A DNA stretch of 64,000 nt from Cladochytrium replicatum. Lineage: Eukaryota > Chytridiomycota > Chytridiomycetes > Cladochytriales > Cladochytriaceae. The notes under the pieces were generated by a model. The model saw only the letters and a list, made by a program, of their open reading frames with translations, made no database searches and was not told the DNA's origin. Positions 31,372-43,723 of the stretch are shown in pieces. The stretch lies in assembly GCA_025526935.1 (NCBI GenBank), contig JAHLKD010000001.1, forward strand, positions 186,001 through 250,000, given 5' to 3'. A program made the position numbers and the translations under genes. How positions within the stretch are numbered: the stretch's first letter is position 1; every line of letters begins with the position of its first letter.

Positions 31372-33034
31372 ATGGGTCTGGGCCAGAGCAAACGTGCTCC
31401 GGCGCCCGCTGAAGAGAGCGACCCGATCCATTCCAGCAGTGCCCCACAGCTCAAGAAAGACGATGAAAGCCTCCCAATTGATCAGAACCAGGCTGGCGGG
31501 GGAGTCACTCTCCATCACAACTCGTCAAGCGACTCATTGATGCGTTTTCCCAATTTGGCCCAAATGGTGAATCGAAATCCGTACCTGCATCATCATCCTT
31601 CCGTCACATCTCTGGACGATTCATCATATCCGACGCCATCACAATTGCCGTTCAAGAACAATGCGTATCAACAGCAGTACCGGAATTCGCCCTCGCCGTC
31701 ACCAACTGATGAGGTAGATGAGTTCATTCGAAGGTTACTTGACGTTCGGAATCAGCAAAAGCCCCAGAAGCAACTGTGCATGAAATTCGACGATATCGCG
31801 CTGGTTTGTCGCACTGCCCGCGAAATATTAATGGATCAGCCAGTCCTTCTGGAGCTCAGCACACCTGTCAATATTGTTGGTACGAATCAAGTTGCTTCTG
31901 ATTATGCGATCAGCTTATGTTGGTACAGGTGATATTCATGGACAATATTTGGATCTATTGAGGATATTCGATGCTTGCGGCTATCCGCCAACGGCGAACT
32001 ACTTATTTTTGGGAGACTACGTGGATCGTGGACGGCAATCTCTTGAAACCATTCTATTACTTTTGTGTTTCAAGATTAAATACCCGGAGAACTTTTTCAT
32101 CCTGCGGGGAAACCATGAGTGTGCGTCAATCAATAAAGGTAATACCCGAGTCCGGAACGTTGATATGAAATTTTCCCTCACACTCTCTTATAGTTTACGG
32201 ATTCTATGACGAGTGCAAGCGTAGGTGTAACTTGAAGACCTGGAAGCTATTTACAGATGTTTTTGACTGCCTCCCAATTGCTGCCATTGTGGCAGGAAAA
32301 GTAACTAAGAGGAGTTTTGCAACCGAGAACTGCGCTAAATGCGGATTCTCCCAGATATTCTGTGTCCACGGCGGACTCTCACCGCATTTGAAGACGTAAT
32401 GTCTGGAAGAATCGTGCTGTAATTTCTCTGACCTCTTCTTCAAACAGGATGGAAGACGTATTTGCGATCCAAAGACCGACAGACGTTCCGGATCACGGCT
32501 TGCTGAGTGGTGAGAGTCCCTCTGGGAATGACTTCAATTCCTTTCTCATCTATCCTGGGAATAGACTTGCTGTGGTCGGATCCCAGCGAGACAGCAGTGC
32601 ATTGGGAGGACAATGAGCGTGGCGTTTCATATTGTTTTGGGCCGGGACACCTTTCCGACTTCCTGGTTCGTCACGATTTTAATTTGGTAACGTCCTGTTG
32701 AAATTTAAATGCCGTTACGATTTAAATTTTGGCGCTTCTAATAGGTCTGCCGAGGGCATATGGTTGTTGAGGAAGGTTACGAATTCTTTAATGATCGCTC
32801 TCTGGTGACGATATTTTCTGCTCCGAATTATTGCGGAGAGTTTGGTGAGAGTTTTGATTTTTACCCCGTGCGAAACTGAGATACCTTGTCCTTTTCACAG
32901 ATAACAAAGGGTAAGTGGCAGTCTTATTGCTTCTTTGTAGGTGTAGGTTTAACGTAATCTACGTTTGTGTGTTTTGGTTATCTAGGGCCGTTATGTCAGG
33001 TATTGAAGCCATGAAGCACTACTCTCCGATTTGA
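31372..33034 (+). CDS. PPZ/PP1-type Ser/Thr protein phosphatase
   Basis: Nine exons (31372-31879, 31929-32138, 32194-32300, 32355-32395, 32448-32509, 32565-32686, 32745-32844, 32901-32910, 32986-33034) give 402 residues. The N-terminus MGLGQSKR fits an N-myristoylation signal, and the next ~115 residues are Ser/His/Asn-rich and disordered, the PPZ plan. The catalytic core has [33 protein letters not shown] and SAPNYCGEF, so all metal-binding motifs are present. PPZ enzymes act on cation homeostasis and cell-wall integrity at the membrane. Oddities: a 10-base exon, RGHMVVEEG where PP1 has RAHQVVEDG, and a short C-terminus ([15 protein letters not shown]) lacking the usual tail. Confidence 0.85.
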
Positions 33035-33424
33035 AGTTTACTTTCCAAATCAGTTTCTGAGGATTTGATTTGCTCTTTTGAGATCATACAACCCAACATA
33101 ACCCCCCGGGTTTCCACTTCGCGGAACCAGCGACGTGGTTCACCACCGATGTCGCCAGTTTCAGCGTAGGTTACATAGCTTTTGCAGAGTAGATATTATT
33201 CTGTTTTAGTCTGATACATTCTCATTTTAGCCTAGAGTCATGATGGTAGCCAATAGCTTTTGTGCCTAGAGAATTCTGGTTTTGTTGCATCATCACGGAA
33301 TATCTGCGATACCCTCATTCTTTTTTCCTTTCGACTGATCTGTTTCAGCTGCCGGGCAGCATACTATTTTCCCCATTATTCAAACCGAACCTCTTTCTTT
33401 TTTTGACTTCAAATTTGTAATTGA
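33035..33424. other. Intergenic region
   Basis: No gene or repeat seen between the phosphatase and the F-box gene. Confidence 0.4.
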
Positions 33425-34558
33425 ATGGGTCGCCTCTTCCGTTCCGAGCCAGCGGCGATTTCTCGCCTGTCTGACTTCCCGCCCATCGTCCTTGACCGCA
33501 TTCTGGTTTATCTCGGCTACATCTCGACATATCGTCGCTTCACAAATGCATGCAAGCGTTTCAGAACCCTTCGCACGCCATCCACAAGTTTTACCGTCCT
33601 CAACAACCAGCTCGATGCCGACTTCCCCCGCATGATCCGCTACGCATCTCTCGCTACCCAGCACGACCTCGCGTTCCTTGATGCCTACCACCGCGCCGAC
33701 ATAGCTCTGCGTTGCATGTCCTACTTGGTCGCACTCGGTCGTGCCGAGGAGCTCGTCCTGCGCTACACAGTCCAGCCCGGTTGGGACCCCGTATTCGCGT
33801 ACGTAAGAGCGCAGAACGGCCACGATGATTCGAGCGCGGAGAATAAAGTCCGGCCTTCTTCGTGTGTGCAGTACGCCGTGCACTGGAGTGTCGACGAAAG
33901 GTTTTATGAGCTCTTGATTTCTGAGGGACTCACGACACCGGACGAGTGCCTTGAAGAATGTCTCTATGCGGATCCGGATACGGTTGTACGTCTCGTACCG
34001 TTCTTTGTGGCTCGCGGGGCACACCCAACCCGCACGGCCGTTGCGCGCGCAGCTTTCCGGAAGCACGAGCGTGCTCTCGAGGTATTGTTTCGCGCTGGAG
34101 GTGTCCCGACACTCCGGCTTCTCTGCACTCTCTCGCACGACCTCCGCATCCTCAGGATTCTCGTGAACCGATACATCACATCGGTTGGACCGCTGACGCC
34201 TGATACCCTCCAATCGATCCTCGAGCGTGCCTCACAGTTTGGAACTGCTGATGTGATCCGTTTCGTCGTGGATCTGGGAGCGAGTCCGAACGTTGGGACG
34301 ACTCATGGGAAACCACTGGCGTTGGCGGTGGATTCGGTGCGAAGAGTGGAGAACGTGCGTGCACTATTAGATCTTGGTGCTGTGGTTAGCGTACGCGAGG
34401 TCGAGCTGGTTGTGAGGAGGAAACGGGGGGAGTTGCTGCGGATCATGCTTGAGGAGGCGAAGATGGTACCAGTGTCTTTGCCGCCTGAGATCTTGCAGTT
34501 GGCGGAGGAGAATGGGATGATGGAGTTTATACCGGCGTACCTTGGAGGACTTGCTTGA
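33425..34558 (+). CDS. F-box-like protein with degenerate ankyrin repeats
   Basis: Intronless frame of 377 codons. Residues about 14-55 (LSDFPPIVLDRILVYLGYIS followed by YRRFTNACKRFRTLR) fit a divergent F-box. The rest is helical pairs spaced by about 33 residues with ankyrin-like remnants such as VIRFVVDLGASPNVG, KPLALAVD and NVRALLDLGAVVS. Such proteins are usually substrate adaptors of SCF ubiquitin ligases and are expanded families in several fungi. The partner is unknown. It has no close paralogue in this window. Confidence 0.65.
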   Translation: MGRLFRSEPAAISRLSDFPPIVLDRILVYLGYISTYRRFTNACKRFRTLRTPSTSFTVLNNQLDADFPRMIRYASLATQHDLAFLDAYHRADIALRCMSYLVALGRAEELVLRYTVQPGWDPVFAYVRAQNGHDDSSAENKVRPSSCVQYAVHWSVDERFYELLISEGLTTPDECLEECLYADPDTVVRLVPFFVARGAHPTRTAVARAAFRKHERALEVLFRAGGVPTLRLLCTLSHDLRILRILVNRYITSVGPLTPDTLQSILERASQFGTADVIRFVVDLGASPNVGTTHGKPLALAVDSVRRVENVRALLDLGAVVSVREVELVVRRKRGELLRIMLEEAKMVPVSLPPEILQLAEENGMMEFIPAYLGGLA

Positions 34559-34639
34559 CACTATCTTGCTTCAATGTGGTGTCCGTTGGACAATACACCG
34601 ATGAGATATTAATCCTACAAAGAGCAACTCGATGTTCAA

Positions 34640-35007
34640 GAAGAATAAGTAGATCGGTTCTTAGAACGAAGTCGCTCATTCCCGTCGGCGGAGTTGGTGC
34701 ACACGCTGCGTCGCCCAGACACACCACACGCCCAATAGACCATTCCTTCATCCTGATCTGATGAATTTGCTGGAAATAGTACTCCTCTGACGCCTCCATA
34801 CCGCACCATCCCGCACCATCCCGCAGTCTGCAAACTTGGCCCACACCGGGCGCATCTGTTCCTCCCGCCTTTGACATCAATATAGTAGCCTGTGCGGAGG
34901 AGGCTCGAGCTCTTCTCGACGATGGTGAAACGGTGCTCCCCGTTGCGTGTGAGCCACCAGGCAAATGTAGGACCCGCGATTCCCGCGCCGCTGACGAGAA
35001 CGTGCAT
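34640..35007 (-). pseudogene. Internally deleted FAD-dependent monooxygenase
   Basis: The start MHVLVSGAGIAGPTFAWWLT is the classic GxGxxG FAD-binding N-terminus of aromatic-ring/tetracycline-type monooxygenases, continuing to YYIDVKG. After only about 50 further codons, in another frame, comes GRVVCLGDAACAPTPPTGM, the second FAD motif (GD...P), normally about 280 residues from the start. The middle is missing and an 11-base tandem repeat (CGCACCATCC-type, about 34801-34824) marks the rearranged area. I infer a dead gene created by internal deletion. Confidence 0.7.
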
Positions 35008-35128
35008 TACGCAAAAGTATTGAGATTGGTTGCTGCTGCTTTAATAACGTTCGATGTAGAAGATGAGCTTACTTGTGTGTGTGCTAATATCATTCATGCC
35101 CTGATGGTTTCTTGGTTCTCTTCACAAG

Positions 35129-35982
35129 TTGCATTCCGACGAATCCATGCTCTGTGTATGTGATGGTGGATATGAAGAGAGGCCGTCCAATCCTGTTGAC
35201 ATGTCTCATCCCGACGATAAAGGGTCCAAAGCACAGCAAGAAGAAGAAGATCCTCTACTAATGTCTCCATTGATTAGAATCATGGTCGGGCAACCTCAAC
35301 CTCGCCCGCCCTCGCGAAGCCAGAGACAGATGCCCAAAGCGACGACGGAGAAAGCGACCGCGAACGCGAGCGGGAAGGACAACGAAGCGGAGGGGAAGCC
35401 CGGTCGAGGTTGTGCACGAGGCGATCAGACCGGGACGAGTCGGGGCACGCGGACGGTGTTTTCAAAGTTTGGGTGGGGGGTGTCCGGGTCTCGCGGGGAA
35501 GTCGGCGTATTAGTTCAAGCGGAGGGGAAAGTTTGTGTTTTCGGAGCCGGGGCAGAGAGGTGCTCCACGGTAACTGGGATTATTTGAGGGTGGTTTCGGT
35601 GGACGGCGTGGATGATCTTGGCCCGGAAGGGTTCGCGAGAGGCGAGAATGCAGAGGAGGCGCGCCGACCGCGGAGATTTTCTGCGAGTTTGAAGACATGG
35701 CGAGGGTGAAGGCTGGGATAGACATTCAAAGAGCCTGAAATGTCGAAAGTGTCCTTGACCGACCAGGAATAGGTACTTGTGTTGGTCGACGAAGCGGACG
35801 AAAGCGGTGCAGTGGAAGAACAGGACGTTACACAAAAGGAACATGATACGATGGTCGCGGAGTCTGCCACTGAATTGGAGGGAAAGGCGCACTCAGCAAA
35901 GTCATTCGTGCGCCGGAAGGTCTGGACGATGTTGTCGCAGTACAACACAACGCAGGATGGAATTGGATATCAAAGACTGTAA
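35129..35982. other. Unresolved possible gene region
   Basis: GC-rich stretch with open frames on both strands. On the plus strand a spliced reading (donor GTGAA near 35706, acceptor near 35770) would join an Arg-rich segment to an acidic one ending KVWTMLSQYNTTQDGIGYQR. On the minus strand a Ser/Thr-rich frame of about 120 codons covers 35580-35948. Neither shows a known domain. The part up to 36236 shows nothing more. Confidence 0.25.
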
Positions 35983-36236
35983 AGGATCATAGAAACGCGC
36001 ATATTTTCTATCCAGTCGATTCGTCTAAATCGCTTTGGGTGGTGATCTCTGAAAGGGAATCGTTTCAGTACTCATCTGACAGGTAGTCAGAAGGATCTCA
36101 GGAGAATATTACGAACCACGTTGTCAGGTTCAATAAAATAATGTATTTGCTTCTTGCGGGAAAGGATGGCGGACAGTGCACCGAGCGGGAGTACCGCGGA
36201 AAACAAAAGCCGAATGTGAAAAAGTCTCTAGAAACA

Positions 36237-37885
36237 TTACTCCAGCGTCTTCGTGACAACGCCTATTCGGAAATAATCAATTTTCAAGCTAAGAGGCGTT
36301 AGAATGTGAGCACCAAACTTACCGGTTCCAACAGTCCTTCCACCTTCGCGCACGGTGAACCTCAACCCCTCATCAATAGCCACCGGCAACGCGGTCTCAA
36401 GGACCATCTCGAGGTTATCACCCGGGATGATCATGCGTCCCTCCTCGCGGGCCTTGGTGCCCTCGGGTGTCTCAGGCCACAGCAGCGTGCATGTAATGTC
36501 CATGGTGCGGGCGTACATCTGCGGCTTGTAGTTCTCCACAAAGCCCGTGTGCCGACCACCTTCTTCTTTGGTGAGGATGTACATCTGCGTCAGGAAGCGC
36601 TTGTGGGGTTTGATGGTGCCGGGGACGGCGATGACCTGCCCGCGACGGAGCTGTTCGCGCTTGAGACCGCGGAGAAGGAGACCGGCGTTGTCGCCGGCTT
36701 CCGCACGGTCCAATTCTAAGTGTGAAGATCAGATTCAGTCTCACAAAGAACAGTGAGGAAAAGAACACCTTACCCTTGTGGAACATCTCGACACCGGTGA
36801 CGGTGGTCTTTACGGTCTGTCCGAACCCGACAATCTCGACTTCGGCGCCCTTTGTGATCACGCCGCGCTCGACGCGACCGGTTGAGACGGTACCGCGACC
36901 CGCGATCGAGAACACGTCCTCAATGGGCATCAGAAAGGGTTTGTCGAGGTCGCGCTGGGGTGTAGGGATCCATTTGTCGACGGCATCCATGAGCGCGAGG
37001 ATGGCCTTCTCGCCAATCTCGGGCTCGCGACCCTCGAGAGCGCACAAGGCGGAACCTTTGATTATGGGGGTGTCCTCGCCCGGGAAGCCGTACTCGGTCA
37101 AAAGGTCACGCATCTCCATTTCGACCTGAAAATCAAAAAGGCAAACAAACATCAATATAGATAGGACCTTTGGGCGTTTTATTGCGTACAAGTTCCAACA
37201 TCTCTTTGTCGTCGACGGCGTCGACCTTGTTCACAAAGACGACAAGTTCGGAGACGCCGACTTGCTTCGCTAGGAGCAAGTGCTCACGAGTCTGAGGCAT
37301 CTGTCCATCTGTTGCCGACACAACAATAATTGCACCGTCCTGATCGCATAGGGTCAGCCAAAAAGAAAGAGGAGCAGCGCAGAAAACCAATACCATCTGA
37401 GCAGCACCCGTAATCATGTTCTTGATGTAATCAGCGTGACCCGGACAGTCGACGTGGGCGTAGTGACGCTGGTCCGTTTCGTATTCGACGTGTGTAGACG
37501 AGATGGTGATACCACGGGCACGTTCCTCCGGTGCCTTATCGATCGACGCGTAATCTCTAAACTCTCCACCGTTCTTCGATGCAAGGACTGATTCGAAACG
37601 ATCAAACAAGTAGAAAGAGATGCCACAATATTTACCTTTTGTGATAGCAGCCGTGAGTGTGGTTTTTCCGTGATCGACGTGCCCAATCGTGCCGACGTTC
37701 ACGTGTGGTTTGGTGCGCTGGAAGGAAGACATGAACCGCGATGGGAGCGCTGGTGAGAACAGAAAGTTAGTCGGGGATCTTTCATTCTTGGTAAACTTCG
37801 GAATACCTGATCGCGACGTTGGGAGTGTGCATTGCGGCGACGCACGGCATGCACGTGTGGGAGGAGCTCGTGCGGAAGTCTGCAA
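36237..37885 (-). CDS. TUF1: Mitochondrial elongation factor Tu
   Basis: Seven exons (37885-37807 uncertain, 37749-37636, 37587-37394, 37339-37190, 37125-36774, 36715-36323, 36262-36237), about 435 residues. GTPase motifs are GHVDHGKT (G1), the RGITI switch, DCPGHADY (G3), NKVDAV (G4) and SAL (G5). Domains 2 and 3 follow ([33 protein letters not shown]) and the chain ends VVTKTLE. It delivers aminoacyl-tRNA to mitochondrial ribosomes. The mature part begins about [13 protein letters not shown]. The first ATG of the main frame is at 37732, but an upstream exon in frame adds an Arg/Ser/Ala-rich presequence; no ATG is visible in that exon before a stop at 37904, so the true first exon may lie further upstream. 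Confidence 0.88.
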
Positions 37886-38367
37886 GGGGATCTGACGGGC
37901 GACCTAGTGACATTCAAAGAAGTGGGGAATGATGAGAATGTCGGAATAATCGGGAAGGAAATTAAGGACGTACTGCGTGCAGCGATCTTGAGGCAGCAGC
38001 TCGAGCAGCGAATGCTCCACCTTTTGAAAAGAAGTCTCGACGTTAGCGCAAGCTTATTTGCCCAGACTTTTCGCAAACCTGCAGCGACACGTGCAGCGGA
38101 GTGACCGGGAAGTGAATGCGATGCGATGGTGCTTGATGGCGAAAGATTCGGGCATTTATGAGTACAAGAGCAGCAGAGGGTCCCCAACCGAGTTACCTGA
38201 GCATGTCTGATTCAAACGCGACGACCACCAGATCTCGTAGTTTTTCTGTTCCGCGTTGGTCCGAGGCACCAGGTGGCTGGGACTAGACCAAAGATTTAGC
38301 ACGGTGAGGAAGACAACAATCGGGGACGGAGTCTTGGTGGAGGGGCGGAATATGCATGCACCGAAAC

Positions 38368-38371
<4 letters not shown>

Positions 38372-38459
<88 letters not shown>
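38372..38459 (+). repeat. (AG)44 microsatellite
   Basis: Uninterrupted 88-base AG tract between the divergent EF-Tu and adenylate kinase genes, 180 bases before the kinase ATG. Probably 5' flank or leader of one of them. The rest of 37904-38639 shows no gene. Confidence 0.95.
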
Positions 38460-38460
<1 letters not shown>

Positions 38461-38639
38461 ATCGGAGCGATCTCTGCGGGGCTACCGTTGCCACAGAGGC
38501 TACGATTGTTCGCGGTGGATGCTCGTGATGAAAAATTGTGATTTTTTGCGCTCCTGCTGTTGTTCGTCGAGCTGCTGCGACTTTGACTGTCCATCTCACA
38601 CGGCCGTTACTTTTTTCGAAAGATCTAATACTGAAGAAG

Positions 38640-39500
<861 letters not shown>

Positions 39501-39820
39501 AATGCAACGAGCAGCATCAATTTTGGAGGAGAGTAAGCTAGTTATATTTTCAGAGCGACGGACTGTCCAAAGAAAACGAAAAATAAAATAATACACAGAG
39601 CCAGAACCGTTTAGGCAGTTCCCCACCCAGCAACCCACCCACCCAGCACATTTAAACCACGCAGCACCCCTCTCCCAAGAAAAACTAGCTATCATATCAG
39701 CCATCACTCCCTCCCCTCCCAAAAGGTAACCTAACTCACCCACCACCCGTGTGAACTTCCTAACCGCATTCACGCAAATGCTGACATCACTCTCCTCGTT
39801 CCCAGATCTGATCGGCTAAA
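39501..39820. other. Intergenic region
   Basis: A/C-rich, with a CCCACCCAGCA-type short repeat near 39620-39650. No gene seen. Confidence 0.4.
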
Positions 39821-40436
39821 ATGACCACTGAAGTCGCTGCAGTCAAGCGTGCCCGCGCTGAACTCAACTCTATCGATGACTCCTCAATCATCAGTCAACC
39901 AGCCTTCTCCGAACGTCCCGCTCTCGCCCAGAATGTGCAATCCCTTTTGACTCAGTAATTGCTCATCAAGCATTCCCCTCAATCAATGTTCATCTTATTG
40001 ATTCGCTCAATCTTTTGCACCAGGCAACCTCTACGCGTTCGTAAAGGTTAGAGTGATATACTTTGAACATGTCACCAGATGATAACCTTTACAAACAGCT
40101 GTGACGCTCGGATACAGAACCAAGAAAATCATCTCCGATGCCCCAGTTCTACCATCTCCAGCTGCCTCTGCCCGCTCTTCTCACATCGCCTGGCTCAGTG
40201 AACCCTCGCGGAGCGTCGAGAGCGTTTCAGAAGATCAGCCATCAAACGGTGCTTCCATCCCCATCTTCTTTTCTCCTTCAACCACGCTCATCGACGACGG
40301 AAATCACGCAAGCGACATTCAAGCCGATAGGGACTCCACACGGGCGACCCTTTCCTCTGATCCGGTGATGAACGGAACGAACAGTACACAGCAAGGCGTA
40401 AAACGCAAGATTTCCGACTTTTTCTCAAAACAGTGA
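39821..40436 (+). CDS. HUG-domain protein, Spd1/Dif1-like RNR regulator
   Basis: Three exons (39821-39954, 40024-40046, 40099-40436) encode 164 residues. The sequence PLRVRKAVTLGYRTKK, assembled across both introns, matches the HUG motif of yeast Hug1/Dif1 and fission yeast Spd1 (basic R-V-x-K-x-V-x-x-GY). These small disordered proteins bind ribonucleotide reductase and limit it or move its small subunit to the nucleus. The C-terminus KRKISDFFSKQ resembles a PCNA-interacting (PIP) box with Lys in place of Gln at position 1; Spd1 is destroyed through PCNA and CRL4-Cdt2. The N-terminal 45 residues are polar. Family assignment comes from recalled motifs, not from a search. Confidence 0.65.
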
Positions 40437-40709
40437 ATGAAGAGTTGATGTTGTATGTGGTTTTTCTTTGCTTCCTTTGTTGGCCTTGACGCAACGTGGG
40501 CATTTTGGAGTTCGACATGTTGTGCTCGGTCTTGGTCAATGCTCGTCTCTACTTTTATTCCTGAATTCTTTTCACTTTGAACCCAAATTATTTCCCTGTT
40601 TTCTTCCTTAGGTCTCTCACAAGGATCAGCTCGCTGTGTCTTGCAAAAAGATGGCCGAGCGCAAGATATGGCGACTTCTGGTCGGTTCCCGGAGGATTTT
40701 GTACAAAAT

Positions 40710-42170
40710 ACATGCATTATTTAATCGATTACTCCCAAAAAGGAAAGCTTCATCCCCTCTTGCCCGCCAACGACCATGGCATCGTCATTCTGCTGGGGTG
40801 CTGGAAAAGTACCTTCAGATCACCAAACATTTTGACATACATTGTGAGGGATGTGGATGCCGTGCTGGCTCTCTATGGTCAAGATAAATTACTGGTAGGT
40901 TATCAATCCCAGCATAATTCTTTTTCCTTCTCAAACACATGCTTCAGGAATCGCTGAGGCTGACTACGTTTCCGGAACTTGCAATACAACCACTGTGAGA
41001 AACGACCCATTCATTGGTTGAATATCTTTGACGGGGTATCCCAGCTCGCACATTAATTAATTGGCCAAAGTCCTAATGTTTGATCTCAGTTCAACTCATG
41101 TCGTATTCAGCTAAACTAGGCAGCGACGACGAGGAAGCTTTCTGTTTGTACATGCAATAAAACTTTCCATTGTCAGAGTCTCCTGTGCCTCCTTATCACC
41201 GCAACAACTCCTATTTCTGGTTAACAAAAATGTTCCTAAAGCTGATGTCCATTGTCCAAACATGATCATGGTGGACTCGGAATCCTTCAATACTGCTGTA
41301 CTCCCTTGGATATCGAACAAACCTGCGCACCCTCAACTAGCTGCATCTGCTGCCTCGTTTTTAGCGTATAATGCAGCTGAACATGCAGGTATAGTGAACC
41401 AATGTCTTGGTCCAGGATATCTCAAGGGTGGTGGATATCGGGAAATTATGCGAGCAGTTTTGTTCCAGCAACGCCAACGATGTTCTTGCAAAATGAGCCA
41501 AGGACTAACGCAATTTCTGCTTCTCAAGCAAATTTTGTCAAGTCTCTCACAGGACTTCCTTATTCTTTACCTCTCAAGCCAGTTCTCACTAGTGGACATG
41601 CAATAAAACTTTTCATTGTCAGAGTTCTCACATCTATGCCTTCTTACCGCCATAAATACTCCTAGACAATGCTGAACTTGGTAAGTTTTATTCAATTCTT
41701 CACCTCTACACCAAACTATTAAAAATGTTCATAAATAGCTGATGGCCATTGTCCAAACATATTCCCAGTTGCTCTCTCGATCCACGAGCACAGACAATTG
41801 CTGCAGCTCCTGCAACAATCGGGCCACAAACCAACCCGAAGCAAGAAGTACACTAAATACATTGGCATCGTCAAAATTTCAAACTCTACTATCGTGAGAC
41901 CATCTACTTTGACTGCACGTTTAAAACCAATGGACTTGGATAGGAACAATGCTGCAGGTGATCAATATCACATCAATTTGGGAATTAGGCTAATCAAATC
42001 CGTGTTTGCTCAACCAGAGGGGCGAAGTGGCGACAAAAATGACAGTGAGGGGTGTGAGAGACTCTGGGAATGTTCATTGTATCTAGATTCTCATCATGGC
42101 AACATCCTAGGGCCTTCTAAAAATGTGAAGTGGAGGCTACAGAGGTCTTTCCCCAAAGTATCAGCCAAGC
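40710..42170 (+). repeat. Repeat family R1, copy B (uninterrupted)
   Basis: Aligns by eye, at perhaps 75-85% identity, with copy A (29615-29204 plus 15193-14396, minus strand). Coding-like pieces include VVRDVDAVLALYGQDKLL's counterpart, VLPWISNKPAHPQLAASAAS and FLQNEPRTNAISASQANF, in changing frames. It may be a decayed multi-exon gene or an old transposon. The hAT target site is present here once, unoccupied, at 41057-41064. Confidence 0.65.
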
Positions 42171-43723
42171 AGCGACGGGGCGATGTTTGCACTTGCTTTG
42201 AATAACTGGGTATAAACGACGTTCAAGAGGAGGAAGATGGTCGAAATGAGGATGTCAGGATGTGGATGGCAACGAGGACAATTTCAAGAATGTCAGTGAT
42301 TCCAGTGAAAGAGAGGACCCCACTGGCGGAGTACCGATGAGTGAGATTACCTTTGGGGTAGATGATGACTTGGACGATGGAAGCTTCAATCTGTGGATTT
42401 GTTTCTGGATGTACTTGTTTACCAGGTTGACTCTATGCTCCCTTACCTCACACAACCCTCGGGCGCTCGAGGGCGAAGTCATCCAAAAAACACTCTACGG
42501 TATTTTTGAATTATTGACACATTTGCCGTACTGAATCCCACTTTTTATCAACAGTTCCCTTGATATATTCAATCTGACACTGACGTTGTAACCAGAATAC
42601 CTCCACTCGCCCCCAATTTAAGCTAAAAATATGTCCCAGTTTGAGTTTTACGCTTAAAAGCTTTGCCAGCTTTGGGTGTATTACCAGTGTGCAAACATCA
42701 ACTCAGCATGAAAGCGGCTTGAAAGACGACTGACAGAGAACCTGAGTGTGCAGCCCAGAGCTCACGTCCTTTGCCGGTCACCACAGACTGTCAGCAAGTA
42801 GGCGTGGGCATTGGCTGGTTTGTGCAATACATTGAGGCAATGCTCGCACACTACACCACCTTGAACAATCACGCGGAATGGCGCTGGCAAGTCGAAGCAG
42901 CGAGAAGTGGAGGGAGCGTGCAAGTTCATTGCCACGCTGGGACAACTGGAGGGACTCCAAGACCGATCAGGTCATTGCCTTGGGAGATGCACCAGTCAAC
43001 CGGTTCCAATGTATATCTGGCAATTCAGGCCCTCAGAAGCGCATCAAGGCACAACTGGCATGGCGTGTACGGCTTATCCTTAAAACAGCCAAAGGGTACA
43101 GCTTGTCAAGGTGCTTTTAATGTGCGATGGGGGAGCTGAATGCGGAGCCTCACCTTGTCCACCAATGTCTTCACTTCGAGTCTGGTTGCCCATTGAACCT
43201 CCTGGACTGCAAGGATCGAAGACACCAGCACTCGGACGGCGATTATGGGGATCATGCTACCACCGACCATGGAAGCTGCTGGACTGCCCTGGGTGCCATA
43301 CTCGGTGGTGTAGACTGTGGAGCCATTAACATCCGGATGATATTAATGTACTCCAACCTCCACGGGAAGATTGGCCATGGATGTTCAAGAAGGGGTGTTT
43401 GATGTTCTTGTCCTTTCTAATTTGCTGAGAAGGTCCCCAAGTTGGGTGATCCGGCCAGCGACTCACACGAAAATAATACAGTTTCTTAGTCCATTTGTTT
43501 CCTCATCATCTTCTTCATTCTGTACATATATCATTGTACTAGGATTGTACTAGGATTGGTGGGTTTTCGGGTCCAGCCAAATCTGCATGGTCCAAAAAAC
43601 AAGTGCAAAAAAGGGAAAACAAACTGGGAATGCCATGGAAAGAACTCCAAAACCATGGTTAAAGCAATGTGTCCGAATTGGAGATATAGTTTTACAGGGC
43701 AAGATTGTCCACTTTTCCATCCT
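42171..43723. other. Unassigned region
   Basis: Short open frames only, with frequent stops. An acidic segment near 42260-42390 may be the tail of repeat R1. No family, RNA gene or terminal repeat was recognised. Confidence 0.3.

Noticed and set aside
35129-35982. Spliced plus-strand gene or minus-strand Ser/Thr-rich gene
   Set aside because: Both strands are open because of GC content; no domain and no clear start, so kept only as unresolved.
38256-38594. Arg-Glu or Leu-Ser repeat proteins
   Set aside because: They are translations of the (AG)n microsatellite, not genes.
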